Positions 51,802 to 60,394 of a stretch of DNA of 64,000 nt are shown one piece after another. The stretch spans positions 1,426,001 through 1,490,000 of the forward strand of contig OZ220466.1 in assembly GCA_965116055.1 (NCBI GenBank). The letters run 5' to 3'. Made by a program: the position numbers and the translations under genes. Each line of letters starts with the position of its first letter. Position 1 is the first letter of the stretch. The notes below the pieces were generated by a model. The model searched no databases and was not told the DNA's origin. It saw nothing but the letters and a program-made list of their open reading frames with translations. This stretch comes from Bin55 sp965116055. Its GTDB lineage: Bacteria; Pseudomonadota; Gammaproteobacteria; Pseudomonadales; Azotimanducaceae.

Positions 51802-52062
51802 TCATGCTGCTTTCTCCTGTTCAAGCGCTGCGAGATACTTTTCATCGGCGTAGGCGAGCGCATCCGCCATGCTCTTGAAGCATGGCCGATAACTTTCGTC
51901 GCCGTCAACAGTAAGCCAAAAGCCTTCATTGCTGTCGCGCCCGCGACTTCGGATAACAATCCCGACCCATTTATTGTTCAGCGCGGGATCTCGCAAGGCC
52001 CAAACGTTCTTTCTACGTAAAAAGGCTTCTAGCCGATCAAATTTGAATTCATTCGTCATCAT
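51802..52062 (-). CDS. Small unknown protein upstream of the cassettes
   Basis: 86 residues, MMTNEFKFDRLEAFLRRKNV, then WALRDPALNNKWVGIVIRSR and WLTVDGDESYRPCFKSMADA, ending LEQEKAA. GGGAGAG lies before the tandem ATGATG. The pattern of a small alpha-beta protein resembles phage accessory proteins but I recognise no family. It is first gene on the minus strand after the tRNA-Ser flank. Confidence 0.55.
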   Translation of the reverse strand: MMTNEFKFDRLEAFLRRKNVWALRDPALNNKWVGIVIRSRGRDSNEGFWLTVDGDESYRPCFKSMADALAYADEKYLAALEQEKAA

Positions 52063-52084
52063 CTACTCTCCCTTTAATAGTTGA

Positions 52085-52263
52085 TAATGCGAAGCGCGCG
52101 ATCTACTGGATTTAGTTGAAACAGTATCTCGTCAACACAATGACCGCATACGTGTTCACCCGCCATAAGCAGTTCTCAAGCCACTTCTCAGCTGTAGCTT
52201 CGTCTGGAATACCATCTCAGCGGTGAGTCCTATTTGATAATTTTGTCTTGGACTTGTCGTCAT
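52085..52263 (-). pseudogene. IS1595-family transposase, N-terminal fragment
   Basis: From ATG 52263 the minus strand reads MTTSPRQNYQIGLTAEM. After a shift it reads GIPDEATAEKWLENCLW, and after another AGEHVCGHCVDE. This is the start of an ISXO2-like transposase (basic start, FPDExxAxxWLExxxW, CxxC zinc ribbon). Two shifts within 120 bases and no downstream part mean it is a fossil. Its 5' end matches the sequence in front of the truncated methyltransferase. Confidence 0.65.
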
Positions 52264-52451
52264 ATCTCATACTTTTGACTTCCAATAGAGGTAAGCATAG
52301 TAATATATGCGACAACTTGTGCCGTATCAAGATACTATATATTTATATAGTATAACTATATAGTATTGCCAATTTTGTTAAGAATTAACGCCGAGTTATT
52401 AGTATTCCTAATCAGGCAGTGTTCCTTGGAAATAGTTGGCGGAGGAGCAGG
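52249..52451 (+). repeat. tRNA-Ser flank, proximal copy of the att-like repeat
   Basis: Contains both blocks (52249-52285 and 52425-52451) repeated in part at 50835-50923. The right block covers the 3' end of tRNA-Ser. Between the blocks is AT-rich DNA with a 10-bp palindrome ATACTATATA/TATATAGTAT (52332-52353) and a further CTATATAGTAT at 52356-52366, which may be a regulatory site. Confidence 0.75.
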
Positions 52452-52524
52452 GATTCGAACCCTGGGAGGCGTTAACCTCGCTGATTTTCAAGACCAGTGC
52501 TTTCGACCACTCAGCCACCCCTCC
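52437..52524 (-). tRNA. tRNA-Ser (TGA)
   Basis: 88 bases with encoded CCA, on the minus strand. The acceptor GGAGGGG pairs with CTCCTCC (one G-T), D-arm GGCTGAGTGGTCGAAAGC. The anticodon arm CTGGT CTTGAAA ATCAG gives TGA, there is a long variable arm, and the T-arm contains GGTTCGAATCC. Its 3' end is duplicated at 50909-50923. Confidence 0.97.
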
Positions 52525-52614
52525 GGTTCGGCTTGATTATAGAAAATTTGTGCCCTTTACGAGTTCTAGTCATTCAATAGCTAAAACTCAATTTTGCTAA
52601 GCCGAGTCTTGGAG

Positions 52615-54246
52615 TCAATCGCGATCGGCGATTTGCTTGGCCCATTTGTAGTCGGCTTTACCGCTTGGGCTTCGAAATACTTCGTTTACGTAGATGAAAT
52701 CTTTTGGAAGCTTGTATCGAGCGATGTGTTGCTCACAAGTTTTAAGTAATTGAGCGGAATTTGGTTCCTCGCCATGCCGCAACTGAACAATGGCAACAAC
52801 CTCATTTCCCCACCTTTCAGATTTACGAGCTGAGACGACTGCATCAAAGACGGTCGGGTCGTGTTTTATAGCTTGTTCGACTTCCTCTGCGAAAATCTTC
52901 TCGCCCCCAGAATTAATCGTTACAGAATCTCTTCCGTGAAGTTCCAAAGAGCCGTCGTTGAGTAGTCGAACACGATCGCCTGGGATTGAATAACGGGTGC
53001 CATTTACTGTAGCAAATGTGCGTTTGGTCTTCTCTTCATCGCCGAGATAACCAAGCGGTATATTGCCGCTCCTAGCCCACCAACCGAGCCCGTCATGTCC
53101 GGGTTGGAGTTCTTCGGTCAGATCCTCCGATAAGACAGCATTATTTTCCGTAAGCGTGAAGCGACCGGTGCTGATACCTTCTTTTGCACTGCTTAGATGT
53201 GAGGCCTGGCCACCAGTTTCAGACGATCCGGCGGAATCAATAATGTTCAAATCCGGTAGCAGGGAAATCAACTCTTCCTTGACCTTTGCGGTCATGATCG
53301 CGCCGCCAGTAATGATGTTACGCAGCGTATGCAGATCGCTTCGCATATATGACAGTTGATCGGCAAGCGGACGTCCGAAAGCGTCACCGACCAATAGCAA
53401 ATTCGAGACGTTTTCGCGCGCAATGGTGTTGATTACATCTTCGGCATCGAATTTCCTTACATTGTCTTGAATAACCACAGTGCCGCCGGAGTTCAGCATC
53501 TGCAACGCGTTCCAATGACCGGCGCCGTGCATAAATGGCGGGGCAGGTAAAGAACGTCGATCCATTGGAATCGCTCGTTTCACGAATTCCTCAATTGATG
53601 TTAAGACGGATCCATTCGTTCGACGTCCACCAAGCGCCGCAATGATGATGTCCTTTTGGCGCCAAAGAACACCTTTAGGCATGCCAGTTGTACCGCCAGT
53701 ATAGAGAATGTAGAGATCGTCTTCGGAAAGATGTACGTCGGGCAGTTGAGAAGCCGAAGTAGCGAGCGCTTTCTCGTAATCAACTGCGCCTTCAATTAAA
53801 TCGTCATCCGAATCTTGAACTTGCAGCAAGACTGAAAGGGTCGGCACCTTACGTCGGACCGCTTGTACGCGGTCTCCTAATGAACTATGAAAAATAAGCG
53901 CTTTTGCTTTGGCATCGTTTAAGAGGTATATGAGCTCTTCATCTACATATCGGTAATTTACATTGAAGGGTACGGCACGTGCCTTGAATGCGCCGAGCAT
54001 ACCTTCAAGATATTCGTTACCGTTATATAGGTACATCCCAACATGATCTTGCCCCGATTCCCATGGCTGTAAAACTTCTCGGGGTTGATTGAATCCTATG
54101 TCATTGTGGAGTAGGTAGTTCGCCAACCTTCTTGTGCGCTGCTGAAGATTGAAGTAAGTAATCCGTCGATCGCGAAAAACGATGGCCTCCCGTAATGGGA
54201 CCGCGTTTGCGACTGCATCGTTGATGGCGGCAAGGTTGAGCGTCAT
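52615..54246 (-). CDS. AMP-dependent acyl-CoA synthetase
   Basis: 543 residues of the acyl-adenylate-forming family. It activates a carboxylic acid with ATP and joins it to CoA. Core motifs are YILYTGGTTGMPKGVLWRQK (P-loop), IDSAGSSETGGQ, YSIPGDRVRLLNDGSLELHG, and near the end PSGKADYKW with the catalytic Lys. The substrate could be a fatty, bile or aromatic acid; the sequence does not decide. It starts directly after the MFS gene stop, so the two are co-transcribed. Confidence 0.92.
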   Translation of the reverse strand: MTLNLAAINDAVANAVPLREAIVFRDRRITYFNLQQRTRRLANYLLHNDIGFNQPREVLQPWESGQDHVGMYLYNGNEYLEGMLGAFKARAVPFNVNYRYVDEELIYLLNDAKAKALIFHSSLGDRVQAVRRKVPTLSVLLQVQDSDDDLIEGAVDYEKALATSASQLPDVHLSEDDLYILYTGGTTGMPKGVLWRQKDIIIAALGGRRTNGSVLTSIEEFVKRAIPMDRRSLPAPPFMHGAGHWNALQMLNSGGTVVIQDNVRKFDAEDVINTIARENVSNLLLVGDAFGRPLADQLSYMRSDLHTLRNIITGGAIMTAKVKEELISLLPDLNIIDSAGSSETGGQASHLSSAKEGISTGRFTLTENNAVLSEDLTEELQPGHDGLGWWARSGNIPLGYLGDEEKTKRTFATVNGTRYSIPGDRVRLLNDGSLELHGRDSVTINSGGEKIFAEEVEQAIKHDPTVFDAVVSARKSERWGNEVVAIVQLRHGEEPNSAQLLKTCEQHIARYKLPKDFIYVNEVFRSPSGKADYKWAKQIADRD

Positions 54247-55644
54247 CTACGACTCCTTCGATTCCTTCTGTACTGCACCGGAATTGTTGCCGTTTGCATG
54301 GGCTTGTGCTTTAAAGTTTTTGGCTGAACTGAGCTCAAGGTTGTCTCGGATAATATCGCCATGATCAGTGTGTCCGCTACGGACTTTCGCCACTTCGGGA
54401 TACATCAAACGGAATAGTAGGGTGCTTCCTCCTACAAGCAACGCACTCACAAGCATCGCGGTTCGCATAGAGTAAGCCTCTGCTAGCCACGCAATCGGAA
54501 TTATCGCTATGGGCATTAATCCGTGAACTGTCCAGGATATGGACATAACCCGACCGCGCAATTCAGGTGGAACTGCGAGTTGCAACATACTCATGTTCAG
54601 CGAGCCCATGGCGGAAGATGAAAGGCCGACAAAAAACAGGGCAATGGCTGCACTTAGCATAGTCGTGCATAGTGAGAAGGCAATAAGTGCAATTGACCAA
54701 AAGAATGACGAGATAAAGAGCGTACGACCTTTGCGACGTAGGTCGCCTGCTTGTGCGAATATCAATGATCCGCTCAATGCGCCCACGCCCATACTCGTGA
54801 GCAGAAAACCATAGTCCTCAGGCCGATTCGAAAGCACTTCCGCGTTGTAGACTGGCATGAGAAATGTCGGCGCGAATCCGAATGACATAGGAACCAGCCC
54901 GATCCAGATCAGTCCTTTGACCACTTTGTCGTGCCAAACAAATTGAATTGCTTCCGCGATATCGTCCCACACTGGCGGCTTACGTAATCGCTGCGGTTTA
55001 CCGCGGTAATGAAGCAGAATGGTCCAAATCACTGAACCGAGATATAGTCCAGTGATACAGAAAAACACCAGGCCGACGCCAGTGGTTGATGTTGTATCGC
55101 CGGCCGCAAACCAGCCGATCAAGATTCCCGCAACCGACGGCCCCAGAATCCGTGCTGAGTTGTAGGTCGAACTCGAGAGCATCATGGCATTCGTCAGATT
55201 TTTAGGTCCGACGATTTCCGGTACGATAGTACTTCGAGCCGGCATGCTAAGGGCCAGTACGGTACCGTTGATCAAGCCAAAATAGATAAAGTGTGCATAA
55301 GTAACGTGACCGGCAAAGATGATCCACGCGAAGATACCGGTGGCGATCGCGTTTAGTCCCTGCGATGCCACCATGATTGGTTTCTTTTCAAAACGATCTG
55401 CAATGATGCCACCGACCGGCCCAATCACCATAGAGGGTGCCATAAACGCCAACATCACGCCTGATAAAGCGAGGGCTGATTCAGTGATGTCGTAAGTTAG
55501 CCAACCTCTCGCGACGATCTGCATTTGCATACCGAACGAGGCTGCCATGCTGGAAATCCAGATAAGGCGAAAGTCTCGATATTCGAACGCATTGAGCATT
55601 CGAACTCTCTGCCAGATCGACTTTCGGGAGGCAGAGGTACTCAA
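54247..55644 (-). CDS. MFS transporter (EntS/MdtG-like exporter group)
   Basis: 465 residues with about twelve hydrophobic segments. It begins LNAFEYRDFRLIWISSMAAS, typical of the MFS_3 (enterobactin exporter-like) group, with MVIGPVGGIIADRFEKKPIM as the loop 2-3 signature and SSAMGSLNMSMLQLAVPPEL. LRGRVMSISW follows. The C-terminal tail is polar. It may import or export the acid handled by the adjacent acyl-CoA synthetase. Confidence 0.9.
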   Translation of the reverse strand: MSTSASRKSIWQRVRMLNAFEYRDFRLIWISSMAASFGMQMQIVARGWLTYDITESALALSGVMLAFMAPSMVIGPVGGIIADRFEKKPIMVASQGLNAIATGIFAWIIFAGHVTYAHFIYFGLINGTVLALSMPARSTIVPEIVGPKNLTNAMMLSSSTYNSARILGPSVAGILIGWFAAGDTTSTTGVGLVFFCITGLYLGSVIWTILLHYRGKPQRLRKPPVWDDIAEAIQFVWHDKVVKGLIWIGLVPMSFGFAPTFLMPVYNAEVLSNRPEDYGFLLTSMGVGALSGSLIFAQAGDLRRKGRTLFISSFFWSIALIAFSLCTTMLSAAIALFFVGLSSSAMGSLNMSMLQLAVPPELRGRVMSISWTVHGLMPIAIIPIAWLAEAYSMRTAMLVSALLVGGSTLLFRLMYPEVAKVRSGHTDHGDIIRDNLELSSAKNFKAQAHANGNNSGAVQKESKES

Positions 55645-55760
55645 ACAGTAGCTACATTAAAAAGAGCTCAAGATTTTAGGTATCCAAGCTGGGCGGTTTC
55701 GCTATTTTCGCGCTTTATTTAGTTGAATCAAAAGGATATGTAGAGTCAGTATAGCAAGTG

Positions 55761-57014
55761 TTATGTGTTTTGAGCGGCAATAAGGGCCTTGACATCAGGC
55801 TGATGGTGATACCGAGCCGGTATGGGGAACTTGAATATGCGCGCGGCGTTCAAGCCAAGTATCTTGGCTCGTTGAGCATCAGTGAGTTGACCCATGGTGC
55901 GTTCGATGGCCTGAGCTGAATGCGGCCAGGTACCTTCGTGGTGAGGGTAGTCGTTAGCCCACAGAAAGTTGTCGACTAGGTTGTGCTCGGCAGCCAAGTC
56001 CAATCCGGGTTTATCCTCCTGAAAGGTTGCAAAACCGTTCGACCGGAAGAACTCGCTAGGCATCTTGCTTAGTTCCGGACGAACGAACATGTGATGTTTA
56101 CGATAGGCTTCGTCCAATGCCCAGATCGTCCAAGGTACCCATCCAATACCCGCTTCGACGCTCCCAAATCTCAATCCAGGGAATCGTTCGAGTACGCCAG
56201 ATGCGCATAGGTTTGCGATCGGTTCCATGGTAGGCGCCAACGAATGCACGGCATAATTAATGACCGCGCCGCCATGCCCGCGCGAGGTACGGGGGTCTCG
56301 CCCGGTTGATACGTGAAATGTGATCGGCAATCCTGAGGCTTCGATAACCTCCCACAAGGGATCGAATTCCGGCAAGTTGTAGTTCAAGTGCTCATGGTCG
56401 CCGGGTCCCCAAATGGGCTTGCAAGGGAGCGATAATCCTCTAAACCCAAGTTGCGCTACCCGCTGAATTTCTTCAATTGCACCGGGTATGTCGGCACTTG
56501 CAACGCAAGCCATTGGTGACAGTCTGTCGTTGAAATCTGCGAATACTTCCCACGCCCAGTCGTTCCAGACGCGACACATCGCTTGACTAAATACTGGATC
56601 CGACGTTGCCCAAATGACTAAGCCTTTATTTGGAAAGAGAACTTCTGCGTCAACGCCGTCAGCTGCTAGATCCTTCAATCGTTCCTCGGGCGTTACCCCT
56701 GCACCGTTCCTCAATGCATCTTCGCCTTCGAATTTGATATTTCGAATGCGAACAGGTCGAAATCCCTCGGTCTTTTGGAATTTATTACCCATTTTGTCCG
56801 TGCTCACGCCAGGCAGGCGATGCTTGTATTTCTTGTCCATCCGTTTTTGCCAGAGGTCAAAGGGTTCTTGGACATGTCCGTCAAGAGAGACCATAAAGTA
56901 CTTATTAGGATCATCCGGGCGGGCGGTACGCGTCCAACCGGCTGTCCCTGGTGTTTCAAGACGCCATGAGTTCTTCTGGTCGACGGTCGGCATTTCGGAT
57001 GGCATGGACATCAT
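55761..57014 (-). CDS. Amidohydrolase-2 family metal-dependent hydrolase
   Basis: 417 residues of the PF04909-type TIM barrel used for decarboxylation or hydrolysis of aromatic and ring-fission acids. YFMVSLDGHVQEPFDLW has the first His (DxHxxEP), ITFHVSTGR and FGSVEAGIGWVPWTIW follow, and FLWANDYPHHEGTWPHS has the metal-binding Asp. It is related to the protein at 60395-61513. Start at 57014 (MMSMPSEMPTVDQ) is uncertain by a few codons. Confidence 0.9.
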   Translation of the reverse strand: MMSMPSEMPTVDQKNSWRLETPGTAGWTRTARPDDPNKYFMVSLDGHVQEPFDLWQKRMDKKYKHRLPGVSTDKMGNKFQKTEGFRPVRIRNIKFEGEDALRNGAGVTPEERLKDLAADGVDAEVLFPNKGLVIWATSDPVFSQAMCRVWNDWAWEVFADFNDRLSPMACVASADIPGAIEEIQRVAQLGFRGLSLPCKPIWGPGDHEHLNYNLPEFDPLWEVIEASGLPITFHVSTGRDPRTSRGHGGAVINYAVHSLAPTMEPIANLCASGVLERFPGLRFGSVEAGIGWVPWTIWALDEAYRKHHMFVRPELSKMPSEFFRSNGFATFQEDKPGLDLAAEHNLVDNFLWANDYPHHEGTWPHSAQAIERTMGQLTDAQRAKILGLNAARIFKFPIPARYHHQPDVKALIAAQNT

Positions 57015-57088
57015 GAAGAAAAACTGGAAGGGAAATGGTACTAGTAAGCCTGGACGCTAATATTTCGAGCGTTATGTAGGGTAGTAGT

Positions 57089-57709
57089 GTGGATTCTCGA
57101 CACGAAGCGTCTGTGCAAGCGGAGATTTTGCGTTACTGGCTCGGTGACCCGCCGCATGATCCATTAACTGTTAAAACGAAGCAGAAAGTGTGGTATGCAG
57201 GCGAGGAAAACATTGATCGCGAGATACAAGAACGATTCGGCGCCGTATTCGATCAAGCTTGTAGCGAATCGCTTCTGCATTGGGGAGAAACAGCGGACGG
57301 CGCGTTAGCCTTAGTCATTTTGTTAGATCAATTCTCGCGCAATCTACATCGAGGGACATCAGCGGCATTCGGGCAAGACGCACTAGCGCGAGCAGTCGCC
57401 ATGAGGGCCATTAATTTAGGTCTGGATCAAAAACTTTCAGTACCCGGACGGGTTGTCTTACTTCACCCTTTCCATCATAGCGAAAATCTAGTAGATCAGG
57501 AATTCGGGTGCGCTCAGCTTCGCGAGATGATAGCCGAAGGGCATACGAACTGGCAGGAATTACTCACAAGTTGCCTTCAATGGTTTGACGGCCATCACGC
57601 TATTGTTCGTCGATTTTTGCGATTTCCACACCGGAATAAGTGTCTCGGGCGTCCGTCAACCGCCGAAGAAGAGAAGTATCTTGCGGAATCAAGCAGTTTC
57701 GGTCAATGA
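57089..57709 (+). CDS. DUF924-family protein
   Basis: 206 residues. It shows ILRYWLGDPPHDPL, KQKVWYAGEENIDREIQERF, ALALVILLDQFSRNLHRGTS, FGQDALARAVAMRAINLG and HPFHHSENLVDQEFG, the conserved blocks of DUF924 (TPR-like alpha-helical). Distributed in Proteobacteria, with no accepted function. It is the only plus-strand gene in the surrounding minus-strand stretch. Confidence 0.88.
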   Translation: MDSRHEASVQAEILRYWLGDPPHDPLTVKTKQKVWYAGEENIDREIQERFGAVFDQACSESLLHWGETADGALALVILLDQFSRNLHRGTSAAFGQDALARAVAMRAINLGLDQKLSVPGRVVLLHPFHHSENLVDQEFGCAQLREMIAEGHTNWQELLTSCLQWFDGHHAIVRRFLRFPHRNKCLGRPSTAEEEKYLAESSSFGQ

Positions 57710-57797
57710 AGTATCAACGTTGGTGAGATGCATCTTCAAGAATTGATAAGGATGTACCGCTAATTAGGGATGCGTTCAGAAGTAGATTCAGTGATCC

Positions 57798-58781
57798 TCA
57801 TAGGTATGGAACGCCTTGTGTTTCGACGTAAAGTGAATAGAGCGAGTGCGAAGCACACATGAACAGACGATTCCGCTTGGTACCGCCGAAACACAAGTTC
57901 GCGACACCCTCTGGTAGATGTATCCTACCAATATTTTTGCCGGTAGGATTAAAGATCATGACGCCATCTAGATACTGATCGCCCCAACCCGAGGCTGCCC
58001 ATACGTTACCATCAATGTCGCAACGTATGCCGTCAGTGGATGATCCTGCACGCATTTCGCAAAACACCTGGTGGTTATCAATCGACTTCGCGTCAAAACT
58101 GACGTCGTAACGATGGATTTCACGCGGATGACCTCGCTTATGAGAGGCTCCCGTGTCAACGATGTAGAGTGTTCGATAGTCAGGCGAAAAACACAGACCA
58201 TTTGGCTTCTCAAGCTCTTCATCAACGACGGTCGAGGTTAAATCGTCAGGATTGATCCGGTACGTGCGGGTTGGAAGCTCGAACGGCGCCTTATTACCTT
58301 CATAGTTACCAAGGATGCCGTAGCCAGGGTCGGTAAACCAGATACCTCCGTCTGGATGGACGACAACATCGTTTGGTGCATTTAAGCGTTTACCCTCGAA
58401 TGAATCCATGAGAACAGTGATCGTGCCGTCATGTTCGGTACGAGTTACCCGACGCGAACCATGCTCACATGAAATGAGGCGACCTTGTCGGTCCCGAGTG
58501 TGACCGTTAGCATTATTCGACGGTTGACGAAACACGGTCGTCTCACCAGTGATTTCATCCCATCGAAGGATACGATCGTTTGGAATATCGCTAAAAAGTA
58601 AATACCGCCCGTCGCCGAACCATACCGGCCCCTCAGCCCAACGCGCACCGGTATAGAGCCGCTCCAACGAAGCGCTACCCAACACATACTTGCGAAAACT
58701 ATCATCGCGCACTTCCACAGCTGGGTCAGGATAACGCATGGGTTCTTGCCAATCGCGTTCAACATGAAAGTTATTTATCAT
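57798..58781 (-). CDS. SMP-30/gluconolactonase-family lactonase
   Basis: 327 residues forming a six-bladed propeller. Metal ligands are visible as Glu in ARWAEGPVWFGDG, Asn in RLNAPNDVVVHPDGG, Asn in LEKPNGLCFSPD and Asp in GSSTDGIRCDIDGNVW. It would open a sugar-acid lactone or a related cyclic ester. A lactonase fits with the hydratase and dehydrogenase downstream in a sugar-acid or ring-fission route. Confidence 0.92.
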   Translation of the reverse strand: MINNFHVERDWQEPMRYPDPAVEVRDDSFRKYVLGSASLERLYTGARWAEGPVWFGDGRYLLFSDIPNDRILRWDEITGETTVFRQPSNNANGHTRDRQGRLISCEHGSRRVTRTEHDGTITVLMDSFEGKRLNAPNDVVVHPDGGIWFTDPGYGILGNYEGNKAPFELPTRTYRINPDDLTSTVVDEELEKPNGLCFSPDYRTLYIVDTGASHKRGHPREIHRYDVSFDAKSIDNHQVFCEMRAGSSTDGIRCDIDGNVWAASGWGDQYLDGVMIFNPTGKNIGRIHLPEGVANLCFGGTKRNRLFMCASHSLYSLYVETQGVPYL

Positions 58782-58799
58782 CGGTATAGCTCCGTTAAT

Positions 58800-59405
58800 T
58801 TAGGCGTTCGATGCGTCTTTAGTTGCCCGGTCGAACACTAAGATATACGTTAAAAGTTTAGCGTGTTTTTGCTTCACGGTGACTTTGATTTCCATCAAAC
58901 CGGACTTCTCCAATCTGAATGCGTGGGTGACGCGTCGCGATGTGGATGAATATCTTTCGGATAAATGGCGGTTCGAGAATTTAACCTTGCGTCCATGAAT
59001 ATTGCCTATAGTGAATTTACGAGGCTTCAACAATTCTGGACAGGTTACGAGAATGTCTGAACCAGCTTTGGTTAGCGTCATTGACTGACATGCTAATACC
59101 GCCGGTAGCCTTGCGGTAGCCCCACCCGGGTTCGATCTCGTGTTTCCGCCAGGAGTTGGTAGGATCACGCCTCCGATACCGATTGAACCGAATCCGCTTG
59201 AGGTAGATTTTGATTTGGGTAATTTAGGGCGCCGTTGTTCGGTTAGCTCTCGATTGAGCTGCCAGCCTCCCAGTAAGCTAGGTTTTGGCTTAGCATATAG
59301 TCCTAGGGATGAAAGCAATAAAACGCTTGCGGCGCACATAGCTGTGATCCGACGTAAGGTACGGGCTCTTGACTTTGGTCGCTTGGGCGTCACGAACGAC
59401 CTCAC
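58800..59405 (-). CDS. Exported protein of unknown function
   Basis: 201 residues. A basic start (SFVTPKRPKSRARTLRRITA) leads into the hydrophobic MCAASVLLLSSLGLYAKP, probably a signal peptide. The mature part has GGWQLNRELTE, a Ser/Gly-rich linker, ACQSMTLTKAGSDILVTCPE with two Cys, and a beta-rich C-terminus. The pattern is that of a small lipocalin-like or stress-response periplasmic protein. It overlaps the KpsF-type gene by 4 bp (ATGA). Confidence 0.65.
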   Translation of the reverse strand: MRSFVTPKRPKSRARTLRRITAMCAASVLLLSSLGLYAKPKPSLLGGWQLNRELTEQRRPKLPKSKSTSSGFGSIGIGGVILPTPGGNTRSNPGGATARLPAVLACQSMTLTKAGSDILVTCPELLKPRKFTIGNIHGRKVKFSNRHLSERYSSTSRRVTHAFRLEKSGLMEIKVTVKQKHAKLLTYILVFDRATKDASNA

Positions 59406-60391
59406 AGACCTGCGGCCACAAGGTCTTGCATTCGTATCAATCCAATGACGCGATCCTCGTCCAAAACTACAAGCGATGTAATCTTGTCATCTCGCATTCG
59501 ACCCAAACAATCGTAAGCGCGCATGTCTGATTGAATCGAACCATGCACATCGCTTGGTAAGGTATCCTCTCGGCGGCTTAATCCATAGCACTCTTGTCCG
59601 CTCATGGATAAATTGAGCTTGTGTCGCTCGGCGAGGCGGCGGATGTCGCCGTCCGTCAACATACCAAAGAAACGCCCATCGGGGGTCATCAACAGTGCGA
59701 GCCCGAGTCCTTTGGATGAAATTTCGTAGATGACTTCGTTCAGTGATGCAGCGGCTGAAATGAGTGGTAGTGCGTCACCTTCGATCATGAGGTCTTTTAC
59801 GCTCAGTAGGAGTCGGCGACCGAGTGCGCCGCTTGGATGAAACTGCGCGAAATCATCAATGGTAAAGCCCTTTGCTTGTTGTGCACATATTGCCAATGCG
59901 TCGCAAATTGCCAGCGTTGTGCCGCTGCTAATCGTAGGCGCGAGATCCCATTCGTCGATTTCAGGTAGTGCCGGGATGGTTAGCTCAATATCAGCAAGAC
60001 CTGATAGTTTGGAATTTCTTTCAGATAAGCTAATCACGCTGCCCTTTGTTACGTGCTTGAACTGTCTGACGAATTCAAGTGTTTCCGCATTGCTGCCACT
60101 CTTTGAAATCGCTAGCATTGCGGTACCATCGCTCACGATGCCAAGATCGCCGTGTAAGGCTTCGACCGGATGGACGAATACCGATCGAGTACCGGTGCTA
60201 TTAAATGTCGCGACGGCTTTCTTCCCTATAAGGCCGCTTTTTCCAATGCCCGTGACCACCAGAATCGAATGTAGTTCGGATAACAGTTCGACGGCTGTGA
60301 CGAAATTGCCATCAAGCTGTGCTTCTGTTTTAGACAGCGCTTGTTCATAGGAACGCAACATGCGCTTACCCTTCGCCAGTGTTTCGTTCAC
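59402..60391 (-). CDS. kdsD: KpsF/GutQ-family sugar-phosphate isomerase (arabinose-5-phosphate isomerase)
   Basis: 329 residues. N-terminal SIS domain with VVTGIGKSGLIGKKAVATFN, VHPVEALHGDLGIV and ISKSGSNAETLEFVRQF, then HPSGALGRRLLLSVKDLM, followed by two CBS domains. The family converts ribulose-5-phosphate to arabinose-5-phosphate for Kdo synthesis, so it may serve LPS. Its setting among catabolic genes and lack of kdsC/lptC neighbours make a second, GutQ-like copy possible. Confidence 0.9.
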   Translation of the reverse strand: MNETLAKGKRMLRSYEQALSKTEAQLDGNFVTAVELLSELHSILVVTGIGKSGLIGKKAVATFNSTGTRSVFVHPVEALHGDLGIVSDGTAMLAISKSGSNAETLEFVRQFKHVTKGSVISLSERNSKLSGLADIELTIPALPEIDEWDLAPTISSGTTLAICDALAICAQQAKGFTIDDFAQFHPSGALGRRLLLSVKDLMIEGDALPLISAAASLNEVIYEISSKGLGLALLMTPDGRFFGMLTDGDIRRLAERHKLNLSMSGQECYGLSRREDTLPSDVHGSIQSDMRAYDCLGRMRDDKITSLVVLDEDRVIGLIRMQDLVAAGL

Positions 60392-60394
60392 GGG

